A stretch of DNA of 37,019 bases. It comes from an uncultured Elusimicrobiales bacterium. GTDB lineage: Bacteria; Elusimicrobiota; Elusimicrobia; Elusimicrobiales; Elusimicrobiaceae. The position numbers and the translations under genes are program-made. This document shows, piece after piece, positions 27,074 through 35,337 of this stretch. The DNA lies in NCBI GenBank assembly GCA_944324105.1, contig CALUVA010000004.1, positions 1 to 37,019 of the forward strand. Direction: 5' to 3'. Under the pieces are notes generated by a model. That model saw nothing but the letters and a program-made list of their open reading frames with translations. It did no database searches and was not told the origin of the DNA. Within the stretch, counting starts at the first letter, position 1; each line of letters starts with the position of its first letter.

Positions 27074-30000
27074 CAGCTTACCGCCAGGGCTTCCAGCTCT
27101 TCTTTTTTGGCCTGGTCGGCGCGGTCGGCCAGGTTGACCGACATAACTTTGGACACGCCGCTTTCCTCCATGGTAATACCGTAGAGGCGGCGGGCCGATT
27201 CCATGGTGCGTTTATTGTGGGTCACCACGATAAACTGCGTGGTGTTGGAAAATTCTTTGATCAGGTTGACGAAACGTTCCACATTGGCCTCGTCCAGCGC
27301 GGCGTCGGCTTCGTCCATAATGCAGAACGGGGCCGGATTATGCGTAAAGAACGCAAACAGCAAAGACAGCGCCGTCAGCGTCTTTTCACCGCCGGACATG
27401 GATGAAATATTCAGCAGTTTTTTGCCCGGGGGCTGGGCGTAAATTTCAATGCCCGTTTCCAGCAGGTTTTCGGGGTCGGTCAGCACCAAATCACATTCGC
27501 CGCCGCGGAAAAGCGTCTGGTAAATGTTTTTAAAGTGCATTTTGACCTGCTCAAAGGTATATTTGAAATTATCGCGCGTGGTGATATTGATTTTATGTAT
27601 GGCGGAACGCAAATCTTTCTTGGCGTCCTCCAGGTCATTGATTTGGGTTTTGAGGAAATTATGCCGCTCCGTCAGCGCGTCGTATTCTTCCGGCGCGGTC
27701 ATGTTTACCGCACCCATATTTTCAATGCGTTTGCGCATCATCTTCACGCGTTCATAATCCACTTGTTTATCGCCAAAGTTCAGCTGTGCTTCTTCCGGCG
27801 TGATGTTCCAGCTTTCAAACAGATTGTTCACTACCGTGGTACGCTGGCGACGCGCATTGGCCAGGGCGTTTTCCAAATCATTTTGTTTAATGTGTAAATC
27901 GGAAAGCTGTTTCTTGTTGGCATTTAAAGCCGACATTTTGTCATTGTATTCTTTTTTCAGCGCTTCCACCGATTCGCGCAGTTTGTATTCGTCGGTTTCC
28001 AGCTGGGCCAGCGTGTCGCGCTCCGTGGAGAGTTTGGCCTGGGTGGAAAGTTTTTCCTGCGCCAGGGCCTGCAGGCGCGCACTGGCCGATTTGGCCGCTT
28101 CGGCGCGTTTGCCTTCATTGGCCAGGAGGGTATTGTATTCAAATTCCGTGGATTTCAAATCCACTTCCACATTGTTCTTGCGGATTTTCAATTCGTACAA
28201 TTCGCCGTTCAGCGCGTTTAAGCGGCTTTTGCTCTGCTCCGACTGTTTTTGCAGTTCCGCCTTTTGCGTTTTCAGGTTTTCGGTCTGCGCTTTATTTTCT
28301 TCCTGCTGTTTTAAAATGTTCTGTAAATCGGCCTGCAGTTTTTGTACGTTTTGTTTGCGTCTGTCCACGCGCAGCATTAATTCCTGCTTTTGCGCAGAGG
28401 CTTTGGCCAGGGCTTCCTCGGCCTGTTTGAGCTCGCGCTCTTTGGAGGACAATTCCCCCTGCACCGCGCCGGCCGCCACGGCGGCTTCCTGCGCACTTAC
28501 GCGCAGGGCGCGCAATGCCTCGTCGGCTTTTTGCAAGGCATCATAATTGGCAATAATTTCTTTGGAAATTTCATCTTCCCGGGCAGTCTTTTCCGCCAGG
28601 GCTTGTTTGACGGTTTCTTCTTCTCCCCAGTACGCTTCCGGCGCGGTAACGCCGGCGGCACCGGCACTTAAGAAAAACCCGCCCGACAGAGCGCCGTCAT
28701 TTTCCGCGCTGTAACCGCCGACCAGCAAAGAAACCAAATTTTCCAGTTCCGGCCCGTATTGCAGCTGCGCCTTGAGCGTGCCGGACGCGGCGGGCGCGGC
28801 GGGCACTTTGTCCAGCAAAATAAATTTGCAGCGCGCTTTGCCGTGCGCTTTAAGTTTGTCCACGGCGGCGCGGGCGGCGGCTTCATGCTCACACAACACC
28901 GCGTCCAAATACTTGCCGAAAGCCTCTTCTACCGCGGTGGCGTTTTCGGGCGAGTATTTTAATGCTTTGCGCAGCGTGCCTTTTATACCGGCAATACCGG
29001 CCTCGCACGCCGTTTTGACGCCCACCCAGTACGGGTCATTTTCCCCCTGGGTGCGTATCATTTCCAGTTTGGCGTTCAGAGCGGCCTTTTCTGATTTTAA
29101 AGCGGAAAGCTGTTCGTTTAAGGCGGTGCGTTTTTGCTGTAATTCTTTCAAATTCGTCTCGCCCTGCACAATTTGCGCGCGCGCCGCCTGCGCGGCGTTT
29201 TGCTTTTCAGCCAGCCGCGTGCGGATTTCTTCCAATGCCTGGCGCACGCCCTCCACGCCGGAGGACGCCTGGCTGCTCTTTTCCAGGGTGATTAAATCTT
29301 CGCTTTCGCGCTGTACATTGGCCTGCTCCAGCGAAATTTTATTTTGGCACTCCATCTGACTTTGCACCAAACGCATTAAGTCCGTGCTGGCGCGCTGTAT
29401 TTGGCCGTCTGCATTGCGCAAATCCTGCTCCTGTTTTTGCGACAGGGCAAATTCTTCGTTGTATTGTTTCTGCAGCGGAGCCAGTTTGCTTTCCAACTCC
29501 GCCTGTTGGGCTTTAAGTTTGGCAATGGCGGGCTCAATTTCCTTAATGCGGTTCTGCCCGCGTTCGGATTCGCTGCCCGATGCGGCCAGCTGTGCCGTAA
29601 ACTCGGCGGTTAAATTGTCGCAGTTTTTAATAGCCCCTTCCAACAGTCCCACCTGGTATTTGCTGGCGGCGATTTTTTCGTTAAACTCCGCCACTTCCTT
29701 TTGTTTGTGGGTCAAATTCAAATCCATAGCCGCGGTCTGGCCTTCCTGTGCGGAAATTTGATTTTCCAAATCTTTGGCTCGCAAAAGCACCGGCTCCAGC
29801 TCCGCGCCGTGCTTGGCAATCAGGCCGTCGGCTTCTTTAATGGAACAGAGCGAAATGGCAATTTCGCTTTCTTTGAGTTCCTCGCGGTATTTCTGGTACA
29901 GGCGGGCTTTGCGCGCCTCACCGTCCAGCTTTTTAATTTGTTCGGCAATCAGCGTGACCGTGTCCGACAAACGCGCCAGGTCCATATCCACGCGCTCCAG

Positions 30001-30540
30001 GCGGCGGATACATTCCTCGCGTTTGGCTTTGTATTTGGATACGCCGGCCACTTCCTCAAACATTTCACGGCGCTGCTCCGGCGTGGCGGAAAGCACGCTT
30101 TCCACACCGCCCTGGTCAATAATGGCATAACCTTCGCCGCCGATGCCGGTGTCCAGGAACAAATCGCGTATGTCGCGCAGGCGGCACTGCACTTTATTTA
30201 AATAGTATTCGCTTTCGCCGGAGCGGAAAATTTTGCGGCTGACGGTAATTTCATTAAAATCCAGCGGCAGGTTACGCGTGGAATTGTCAAACACCATGCT
30301 GACCTGCGCCATATTCAGCGGGGCGCGTTTGGCCGTGCCGTTAAAAATAATATCCACCATAGAGGCAGAGCGCAGCGCCTTCCAGCTCATTTCGCCGATG
30401 GTCCAGCGCACGGAATCTATGACGTTGGACTTACCGCAGCCGTTGGGACCCACCACGCAGGTAATGCCGGGCTCAAAGTCCAGGCGCACCTTATCGGCAA
30501 AAGATTTGAAACCGACGATTTCTATGGCTTTTAAATACAT
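27073..30540 (-). CDS. smc: Chromosome segregation protein SMC
   Basis: The condensin core ATPase (1155 aa), which forms dimers that organise and segregate the chromosome with ScpA and ScpB. The N-terminal head has VVGPNGCGKSN with the P-loop at 31-38 and EMSWKALRS after it. Two very long coiled-coil arms flank a hinge near residues 510-640 (Gly-containing, ending near LSGGFFLSAG). The C-terminal head has the signature SSMSGGEKTL (Ser1049) and Walker B FCIMDEADAALDE (Asp1076, Glu1077). A minus-strand TATAAT (complement of 30578-30583) about 40 nt upstream is a likely -10 box. Length and motifs are complete. Confidence 0.97.
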   Translation of the reverse strand: MYLKAIEIVGFKSFADKVRLDFEPGITCVVGPNGCGKSNVIDSVRWTIGEMSWKALRSASMVDIIFNGTAKRAPLNMAQVSMVFDNSTRNLPLDFNEITVSRKIFRSGESEYYLNKVQCRLRDIRDLFLDTGIGGEGYAIIDQGGVESVLSATPEQRREMFEEVAGVSKYKAKREECIRRLERVDMDLARLSDTVTLIAEQIKKLDGEARKARLYQKYREELKESEIAISLCSIKEADGLIAKHGAELEPVLLRAKDLENQISAQEGQTAAMDLNLTHKQKEVAEFNEKIAASKYQVGLLEGAIKNCDNLTAEFTAQLAASGSESERGQNRIKEIEPAIAKLKAQQAELESKLAPLQKQYNEEFALSQKQEQDLRNADGQIQRASTDLMRLVQSQMECQNKISLEQANVQRESEDLITLEKSSQASSGVEGVRQALEEIRTRLAEKQNAAQAARAQIVQGETNLKELQQKRTALNEQLSALKSEKAALNAKLEMIRTQGENDPYWVGVKTACEAGIAGIKGTLRKALKYSPENATAVEEAFGKYLDAVLCEHEAAARAAVDKLKAHGKARCKFILLDKVPAAPAASGTLKAQLQYGPELENLVSLLVGGYSAENDGALSGGFFLSAGAAGVTAPEAYWGEEETVKQALAEKTAREDEISKEIIANYDALQKADEALRALRVSAQEAAVAAGAVQGELSSKERELKQAEEALAKASAQKQELMLRVDRRKQNVQKLQADLQNILKQQEENKAQTENLKTQKAELQKQSEQSKSRLNALNGELYELKIRKNNVEVDLKSTEFEYNTLLANEGKRAEAAKSASARLQALAQEKLSTQAKLSTERDTLAQLETDEYKLRESVEALKKEYNDKMSALNANKKQLSDLHIKQNDLENALANARRQRTTVVNNLFESWNITPEEAQLNFGDKQVDYERVKMMRKRIENMGAVNMTAPEEYDALTERHNFLKTQINDLEDAKKDLRSAIHKINITTRDNFKYTFEQVKMHFKNIYQTLFRGGECDLVLTDPENLLETGIEIYAQPPGKKLLNISSMSGGEKTLTALSLLFAFFTHNPAPFCIMDEADAALDEANVERFVNLIKEFSNTTQFIVVTHNKRTMESARRLYGITMEESGVSKVMSVNLADRADQAKKEELEALAVS

Positions 30541-30700
30541 GAAATTACCGCCCTTTGGAAAAAAGGATATATATTGTATTATACATTATCCCGCGCGTAC
30601 GGACCCGCATAGAGCCAAAAGGGGCCTTCTACGCGTACGGGAAAGAACGGTAAAAAACCGCTCCGAAGGCAAAAAAAGATTTTCCCGAGGAAAAAAATGC

Positions 30701-30729
30701 TTGCAAAAGAAAAGAATATTTATTAGACT
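30701..30729 (+). promoter_or_regulatory. Candidate promoter for the 74-aa protein gene
   Basis: TTGCAA (30701-30706), 17 nt, TAGACT (30724-30729). Each box matches four of six consensus bases. It would start a leader of about 120 nt. Confidence 0.4.
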
Positions 30730-30739
30730 TTTTCGGTAA

Positions 30740-30838
30740 GGGTGCCGGACACCCCGGCGCGGGCGGCAAAGCCGCCGGGCGCACGGCAAACATTTCAGAC
30801 GTTTTTAAAAATAATCCGAACCCTGAAAAATGTTTCCT
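30740..30838 (+). promoter_or_regulatory. Structured 5' leader of the 74-aa protein gene
   Basis: Three hairpins can be drawn: GGGTG/CACCC (30740-30754), GGCGGC-AAA-GCCGCC (30762-30776), and AAACATTTCAG (30788-30798) with CTGAAAAATGTTT (about 30823-30835, two bases bulged). The last ends just before AAGGAGG (30841-30847). I could not match it to any riboswitch class I know. It could be a translation-control or RNA-stability element. Confidence 0.45.
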
Positions 30839-30857
30839 GAAAGGAGGAACAATTACC

Positions 30858-31082
30858 ATGGCAGAAAAAGTACTCAAAATCGGCGTAGAACGCGAAGACG
30901 GATTCCTGTACTACATTGACAAAGACGGCGACGTCGCGCGCGTGCAGATGGCCCGCGGCGGCAAAAAAGGCGGCAAACCCAAAAAAGTGGAAAAAACCGG
31001 TATCAAGAAAGAAAAAGGATATCTGTACTTCCTGGACAAAAAAGGCGATATCTCCAGAGCCAAAATGGTCAACGCCAAATAA
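30858..31082 (+). CDS. Small basic protein with internal duplication (74 aa), function unknown
   Basis: A 74-residue Lys-rich protein built from two copies of one unit: KIGVEREDGFLYYIDKDGDV (residues 6-25), then ARVQMARG; and KTGIKKEKGYLYFLDKKGDI (46-65), then SRAKMVNA. A basic Gly-Lys linker (GGKKGGKPKKVEK) joins them. The shared pattern is K-x-G-[IV]-x(4)-G-[FY]-LY-[FY]-[IL]-D-K-x-GD-[IV]-x-R. Each unit would form a small beta sheet, so RNA or DNA binding is a reasonable guess, but I recognise no named family. The ribosome binding site AAGGAGG is near perfect and a strong terminator follows, suggesting an abundant, monocistronic product. Confidence 0.85.
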   Translation: MAEKVLKIGVEREDGFLYYIDKDGDVARVQMARGGKKGGKPKKVEKTGIKKEKGYLYFLDKKGDISRAKMVNAK

Positions 31083-31085
31083 TTT

Positions 31086-31116
31086 AAACGCCCCGCATCA
31101 AGCGGGGCGTTTTATT
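31086..31116 (+). terminator. Terminator after the 74-aa protein gene
   Basis: AAACGCCCCGC (31086-31096) and GCGGGGCGTTT (31102-31112) form an 11-bp stem with loop ATCAA and a following T-rich tail. Confidence 0.9.
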
Positions 31117-31491
31117 TCAAACAAAACTTTTGTTACAAAAAACACAAATGTGCAAAATCTTGATAAAGAACATCTCCCTCCATTTTATTTTTCTGCCAAG
31201 CGTCTAATTCTCTTAAAACCCCAAAAAGCCTGCCCCGTAAGCTGCAAAATATTAAATTTTAAAGCACGCAATATAGCAATAAAATTCATGCCTTGTTTTT
31301 TCCCGTATGGAGCTTATACTTAAATATCGGCGCGGGTTGCCGCGCCGGCAGTACCCTGTCCGCGACGCGCCGCCACCGGCCCGCGGCCTTTTCCTTCAGG
31401 CCCCGCCCTCTGCGTCCGCCGTTGACACTGACGAGAAATTAATGATTAAATGTGAGTACGGGTTTCCCGTCAAGACTACACGGAGGAAGTT
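31117..31491. other. Intergenic region upstream of hpf: AT-rich half, then GC-rich structured half
   Basis: About 375 bases without a protein gene. The left half (to about 31320) is AT-rich and featureless apart from TATACT at 31315-31320 with TTGTTT 16 nt before it. The right half switches to GC-rich sequence: a hairpin CGGCGCGG-GTTG-CCGCGCCG (31328-31347), then further complementary blocks (GACGC near 31363 with GCGTC near 31412, enclosing GGCC-type pairs). A second promoter (31422-31451) precedes hpf. No homologous RNA family is recognised. Confidence 0.5.
31422..31451 (+). promoter_or_regulatory. Promoter close to hpf
   Basis: A perfect TTGACA (31422-31427), 18 nt, TTAAAT (31446-31451). 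The leader then has a small hairpin ACGGG-TTT-CCCGT before GGAGGA (31482-31487). This likely drives the hpf-hprK-rapZ-PTS run. Confidence 0.55.
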
Positions 31492-32043
31492 ATGGAAATT
31501 AAAGTTACCGCCAAAAACATCAAACTGACGCCCGCCATCAAACAGTTTGTGCAAACCCGCGTCAGCAAAATTGAAAACTATGTGGACCATATCGTATGGG
31601 CCCAGGTGTTGCTGTCGGTGGAGAAAAAAATCAACCAGCGCGCTGAAATTATTATTCACACGGGGGGTAAAAACCCGGTAAGCGCCACCGCGGTGGAAAC
31701 CGATTTGTACAAAGCCATAGACGCTGCTGCCGTCAAAGCTGAAGCACAGCTGAAAAAAGCTAAAGAAAAAACCAAATCCAAACGCACGGCCAAAAAAGCT
31801 GCCGCAGCGGAAGAACTGGTTACGTTTACCGATCATATTTTACTGCCGCCCAACGACGTAAAATTCTCGGTCATCAAACAGGTGGAAGTTACCCCGATGA
31901 ACCCCGAGGATGCGGCCTATGAAATGGAACGCCTGGGGTATTCGTTTTGGATGTTCCTGGACGAAGACTCCAAACAAATTAACCTGATTTTTAAACGCCT
32001 GGACGGCACGTACGGGCTGATTAAACCGGTTAAGAAAAAATAA
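31492..32043 (+). CDS. hpf: Ribosome hibernation promoting factor, long form
   Basis: A 183-residue protein that binds the small ribosomal subunit in slow growth. The N-terminal S30AE domain (residues 1 to about 95) starts MEIKVTAKNIKLTPAIKQFV. A Lys/Ala-rich linker follows (about 85-110). The C-terminal S30AE_C domain (about 120-180: VEVTPMNPEDAAYEMERLGY then FWMFLDEDSKQINLIFKR) is the part that dimerises ribosomes into 100S particles, so this is the long form. GGAGGA precedes the ATG. It leads a tight run with hprK (10-nt gap), a linkage also seen around rpoN and PTS genes in other Gram-negative bacteria. Confidence 0.95.
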   Translation: MEIKVTAKNIKLTPAIKQFVQTRVSKIENYVDHIVWAQVLLSVEKKINQRAEIIIHTGGKNPVSATAVETDLYKAIDAAAVKAEAQLKKAKEKTKSKRTAKKAAAAEELVTFTDHILLPPNDVKFSVIKQVEVTPMNPEDAAYEMERLGYSFWMFLDEDSKQINLIFKRLDGTYGLIKPVKKK

Positions 32044-32053
32044 TACGGGTGCT

Positions 32054-33016
32054 GTGGTGCAGGAATTTACAAAATCCGTGACAGTCAGCGAACTGCTCCA
32101 GGTGAAACGTCTTCACCTGGAGCTGGTTTGCGGCAAACGGTATGTGCACCGCCAAATCACTACCCCGAGCATCAACCGCCCGGGTCTTGCCCTGTGCGGG
32201 CATTTGGATTATTTCCGCGCCAATGCCATACAAGTGTTTGGCCGCGGCGAATACGGTTTTTGCGTAAAGGAAAAACCGTCTGTTTTAAAAGCCAACGTGG
32301 CCAAAATGCTGGGCAAAGGCAGTGTGCCGTGTGTTATTATGGCGGCGGATTTGGATCCGCTGCCGGCTATCAAAAAGGCCTGCCTGGGAGCGGACGTACC
32401 CGTTTTAAAAACGGACATGGAATCTGCTGAATTTGTGGCGGAATTTTCCCGCTTTTTAGACGAACAGCTCTCCCCTGTTACGCATTTGCACGGCGTATTG
32501 TTAAACGTCAGCGGAATCGGCGTACTGATCCGCGGGGAAGCGGGCATCGGCAAAAGCGAATGCGCGCTGGAACTGATTAAGCGCGGGCACATTCTGGTGG
32601 CGGACGACGTGGTGGAAGTACAAAAACGCTGGGGACGTTTTCTGATGGGCTCTTGCCCTGAAATGCTCAAACACTACATGGAAGTGCGGGGTTTGGGGAT
32701 TTTAGATGTGGAGCTCTTGTTCGGAGTGGGCTCCACCCTGGACGAAATGAGCATTGATCTGGAAGTGGTGCTTACGCCGCCGGCCAAAAACATTGACCGC
32801 CTGGGTGTGGAGCAAAATACTTCCGCGATTTTGGGGGTGGAAGTTCCCTCCCTGCGCCTGCCGGTTACCCCGGGGCGCAATCTGGCGGCGCTGATTGAAG
32901 TAGCCGCGTTGAACCAGCGGTTAAAAGCACAAGGCATTTTCTCGGCCAAAGAATTCAGCCGCAAAATGCTGGACCGCATGAAACGGACGGCTAAAAACCA
33001 TGCAAACCAAGCGTAA
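32054..33016 (+). CDS. hprK: HPr kinase/phosphorylase
   Basis: It phosphorylates HPr on Ser46 with ATP or PPi and removes the phosphate with inorganic phosphate, linking carbon state to regulation. 320 residues. The N-terminal domain is followed by the P-loop GEAGIGKSE at 161-169, then [16 protein letters not shown] with the catalytic Asp-Asp, and the HprK signature [15 protein letters not shown] near 216-230. The start is GTG (32054, or the adjacent GTG at 32057) with a poor ribosome binding site, so it may depend on coupling to hpf 10 nt upstream. It overlaps rapZ by 17 nt. Its target HPr is encoded about 3 kb downstream with Ser46 intact. Confidence 0.95.
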   Translation: MVQEFTKSVTVSELLQVKRLHLELVCGKRYVHRQITTPSINRPGLALCGHLDYFRANAIQVFGRGEYGFCVKEKPSVLKANVAKMLGKGSVPCVIMAADLDPLPAIKKACLGADVPVLKTDMESAEFVAEFSRFLDEQLSPVTHLHGVLLNVSGIGVLIRGEAGIGKSECALELIKRGHILVADDVVEVQKRWGRFLMGSCPEMLKHYMEVRGLGILDVELLFGVGSTLDEMSIDLEVVLTPPAKNIDRLGVEQNTSAILGVEVPSLRLPVTPGRNLAALIEVAALNQRLKAQGIFSAKEFSRKMLDRMKRTAKNHANQA

Positions 33017-33854
33017 ACTTTTTATTATTACCGGTATGAGTGGCGCGGGCAAAAGTCAGGCGCTGAAGATTTTCGGTGATTTTGGCTTTTATTGTGTGGA
33101 CAATCTGCCGCTGGCGCTGTTTGAGCAATTTGCAGATTACGTTAAACAGCGGCCGGAACTTAAAAATGTTGCTCTGGGCGTGGACGTGCGCGAGGGCGAA
33201 CGCCTCAAAGAGCTGCCCGCCCTGCTTAAAAACCTGACCAAAAGCGATTTCAGCCCCAAAGTCATCTTTTTGGACGCTTCGGAAGAATGCCTGATACGGC
33301 GCTTCTCCGAAACAAAACACAAACACCCCATTCACAAAAAGCTCGCCGTGGCCATTGCGCATGAGCATGACCTGCTGACCCCTATCAAAGTAGCGGCGGA
33401 CAAAGTGATAGATACCACCGATTTAAAACTAGGGGAACTGAAAGAAAAACTTTCCGCCCTGCTGGAGCTGAAAAAAGAAGGCGAAATGCAGATTTCCGTG
33501 GTATCTTTCGGGTTTAAAAACGGTATTGCCAAAGAGGCCGATATCGTTATGGATGTGCGCTTTTTACCCAATCCTTACTATGTAAAAGGCCTAAAAAACA
33601 AAACCGGCCTGGACAAACCCGTGCAGGACTATATTCTGTCTTTTAAAGAGTCGCGCGAATTTGCCGACCGCTTTGCCGATTTGATTAAATACCTAATACC
33701 AAAGTATATTAAAGAAGGAAAAAGTTATCTGACCATTGCCATCGGCTGCACCGGCGGCAAACACCGCAGCGTGTTTATGGCGCACCAGCTGGCCGAAACC
33801 CTGCGCAAGCAGGGGCTCAGCGCGTCAGAATTTCACAGGGATATAGGATTATAA
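33000..33854 (+). CDS. rapZ: RNase adapter RapZ / YvcJ-family nucleotide-binding protein
   Basis: A 284-residue cytoplasmic protein with an N-terminal P-loop GMSGAGKS at residues 12-19, then [17 protein letters not shown], typical of the family. The C-terminal domain has the signature [17 protein letters not shown], which in E. coli RapZ binds glucosamine-6-phosphate and regulates GlmZ RNA decay. Whether this organism has such an RNA is unknown. It starts inside the end of hprK (17-nt overlap) and ends 1 nt before the PTS IIA gene, so it is embedded in the PTS run. Confidence 0.95.
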   Translation: MQTKRKLFIITGMSGAGKSQALKIFGDFGFYCVDNLPLALFEQFADYVKQRPELKNVALGVDVREGERLKELPALLKNLTKSDFSPKVIFLDASEECLIRRFSETKHKHPIHKKLAVAIAHEHDLLTPIKVAADKVIDTTDLKLGELKEKLSALLELKKEGEMQISVVSFGFKNGIAKEADIVMDVRFLPNPYYVKGLKNKTGLDKPVQDYILSFKESREFADRFADLIKYLIPKYIKEGKSYLTIAIGCTGGKHRSVFMAHQLAETLRKQGLSASEFHRDIGL

Positions 33855-33855
33855 T

Positions 33856-34260
33856 ATGGTAGAACTCATTTTAGTAACCCACGGCAACCTGGCCGCGGAA
33901 ATGTTGGCCACGGCAGCCCAGATTCTGGGCAAGCCCGCCGAAGGCGTTAAAACGCTTTCGGTTACCACGTCCAGCTCGGTGGAGCAGGGCGCGAAAGAAT
34001 TGAGCAAACTCCTCGCAGAGGCTGAGAACGGTGCCGTGGTGCTGACCGATATTTTCGGAGGCAGTGCCACTAATATCGCCCTGACGGCCACCAAAGACTG
34101 CACCCAATGCCATGTAATCACCGGCCTGAACTTGAGTATGCTGCTTACGGCTTTGAACAGCCGCAAAAAACTGGCAGCCAAAGAACTGGCGGAAAAGATA
34201 GAATCCGATGGTAAACGCGGTGTTATCAACGCAACGGAGCTGCTGATTAAGGGGCTGTAA
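33856..34260 (+). CDS. PTS mannose-family IIA component
   Basis: A 134-residue EIIA(Man)-type domain that takes phosphate from HPr~P. The phospho-accepting His9 is in VELILVTHGNLAAEML. VVLTDIFGGSATNIAL (near 55-70) is the conserved family segment. It is a free-standing IIA, not fused to IIB as in E. coli ManX. It is separated from rapZ and the IIB gene by one base each, so all are likely one transcript. Confidence 0.93.
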   Translation: MVELILVTHGNLAAEMLATAAQILGKPAEGVKTLSVTTSSSVEQGAKELSKLLAEAENGAVVLTDIFGGSATNIALTATKDCTQCHVITGLNLSMLLTALNSRKKLAAKELAEKIESDGKRGVINATELLIKGL

Positions 34261-34261
34261 T

Positions 34262-34726
34262 ATGCCTATTATTTTTGCGCGAGTAGACGACCGCCTGATA
34301 CACGGACAAATCGTACAGGCCTGGCTGCCCGAACTGAATATTGACGAAGTCGTGATTCCATGTCCGCATGATCAGGAGAACCGTGTAAACAGAAACCTGT
34401 TGCGCCTTTCTTTGCCGTTTGAATACGAACTGACGGTAATGGATCCGACACGCTGTGTCGGTTATATGAGCGCATCTAAAAAACGCATTTTTCTGCTGAT
34501 GGGCTCTTTGCAGGATCTTAATCCTCTGTTGGAAGACGGCCTGCAAATCAAGTCTTTAAACATCGGCGGAATGCATTTTAAAGAAGGAGCCCAAAAGCTG
34601 GCTGAAAACGTATTTTTGGACGCAACGGATAAAAGGACGCTGCGTATTTTAACTGATTTGGGAATAGATATTGAAACGCGGGCGGTACCCAGCTCAAAGT
34701 CTGTTTCCGTAAAAGAAACTTTATAA
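34262..34726 (+). CDS. PTS mannose/fructose/sorbose-family IIB component
   Basis: A 154-residue cytoplasmic IIB. The phospho-accepting His14 is in ARVDDRLIHGQIVQAWLPEL, the classic family N-terminus. GGMHFKEGAQ lies near 101-110. It passes phosphate from IIA to the incoming sugar at the IIC/IID permease. GGGG before the ATG serves as ribosome binding site. The sugar cannot be deduced, but mannose-family systems commonly carry hexoses or amino sugars. Confidence 0.94.
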   Translation: MPIIFARVDDRLIHGQIVQAWLPELNIDEVVIPCPHDQENRVNRNLLRLSLPFEYELTVMDPTRCVGYMSASKKRIFLLMGSLQDLNPLLEDGLQIKSLNIGGMHFKEGAQKLAENVFLDATDKRTLRILTDLGIDIETRAVPSSKSVSVKETL

Positions 34727-34727
34727 C

Positions 34728-35333
34728 ATGACTTTGCCGTTCATATTGTTGTGTGTGTTGGCTGCCTTGTTGGAACTGGATACGACATATGCGTTCCAGA
34801 CGCTTCTTTCGCGCCCCATTATTACCGGGCCCATTTTCGGTTGGCTGACCGGAGATGTGGCGGCTGGCATACAGATAGGAATTTTTGCCGAGTTGTTGTT
34901 TGCGGACATTTCCCCACTGGGCGGCATTATCCCCCCCAGCGGGGTGGTGGCCAGTGTTATTCCTCTCATTTTGTACGCTCAGGGCATAGATTTGTATTTT
35001 GGTTTTTTTGTGGGAGTACTCGGAGCCGTGTTATATTCTTTCTTTGACGCATTGTTGCGCAAAACACGTTTTAAATGGCTGGTTTTTCTGGAAAAGCGCA
35101 TCGGACGAAAGCCTTCTGACATCACGCGTATTATCACTGCTACATTGCTTTTGTCTTTTTTAATGACTTTTATCTTTATTTCCGTTTTGGCGTGGGCTGG
35201 AGCCCAGCTGATGTTTATGCTGTATCCGTATTTCACGCCCAGAATGCATTTTGCGTTCCGTCTGGCTTATATTGCCGTGCCGTGGATTGGGCTGGCCGCC
35301 CTGATTCCGGTCTTCCGGCTGAAGACGAGGTGA
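34728..35333 (+). CDS. PTS mannose-family IIC permease, short form
   Basis: A 201-residue multi-spanning membrane protein. The N-terminal half aligns by eye with mannose-family IIC: LSRPIITGPIFGWLTGDVAAG, then GIFAELLFADISPLGGIIPP. About five or six hydrophobic segments are seen. At 201 residues it is clearly shorter than the usual 250-270, with the missing length at the C-terminus. The stop at 35331-35333 is followed after 4 nt by IID, so it is not an obvious frameshift. It may be a compact transporter subunit. Confidence 0.88.
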   Translation: MTLPFILLCVLAALLELDTTYAFQTLLSRPIITGPIFGWLTGDVAAGIQIGIFAELLFADISPLGGIIPPSGVVASVIPLILYAQGIDLYFGFFVGVLGAVLYSFFDALLRKTRFKWLVFLEKRIGRKPSDITRIITATLLLSFLMTFIFISVLAWAGAQLMFMLYPYFTPRMHFAFRLAYIAVPWIGLAALIPVFRLKTR

Positions 35334-35337
35334 GGAC

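Larger units (their letters stand above)
30541..30857. other. Intergenic region between smc and the 74-aa protein gene
   Basis: About 317 bases without a convincing protein gene. The left end carries the smc -10 box (minus strand). A 9-codon frame (MLAKEKNIY, 30697-30726) is preceded by GAGG, but it overlaps the best promoter candidate, so either may be false. From about 30737 the sequence is a structured leader of the downstream gene (listed separately). Confidence 0.6.

Noticed and set aside
30761-30790. Resemblance to the GCAAAGCC core of c-di-GMP-I riboswitches in the leader of the 74-aa protein
   Set aside because: Only the short GGCAAAGCC-like loop matches. The second helix, tetraloop-receptor and conserved GGGUUACCGG-like end are missing; here the AAA is simply the loop of a perfect GGCGGC/GCCGCC hairpin.
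31141-31210. Short frame MCKILIKNISLHFIFLPSV near 31149
   Set aside because: No ribosome binding site, only 19 codons, and it sits in AT-rich spacer after a terminator.
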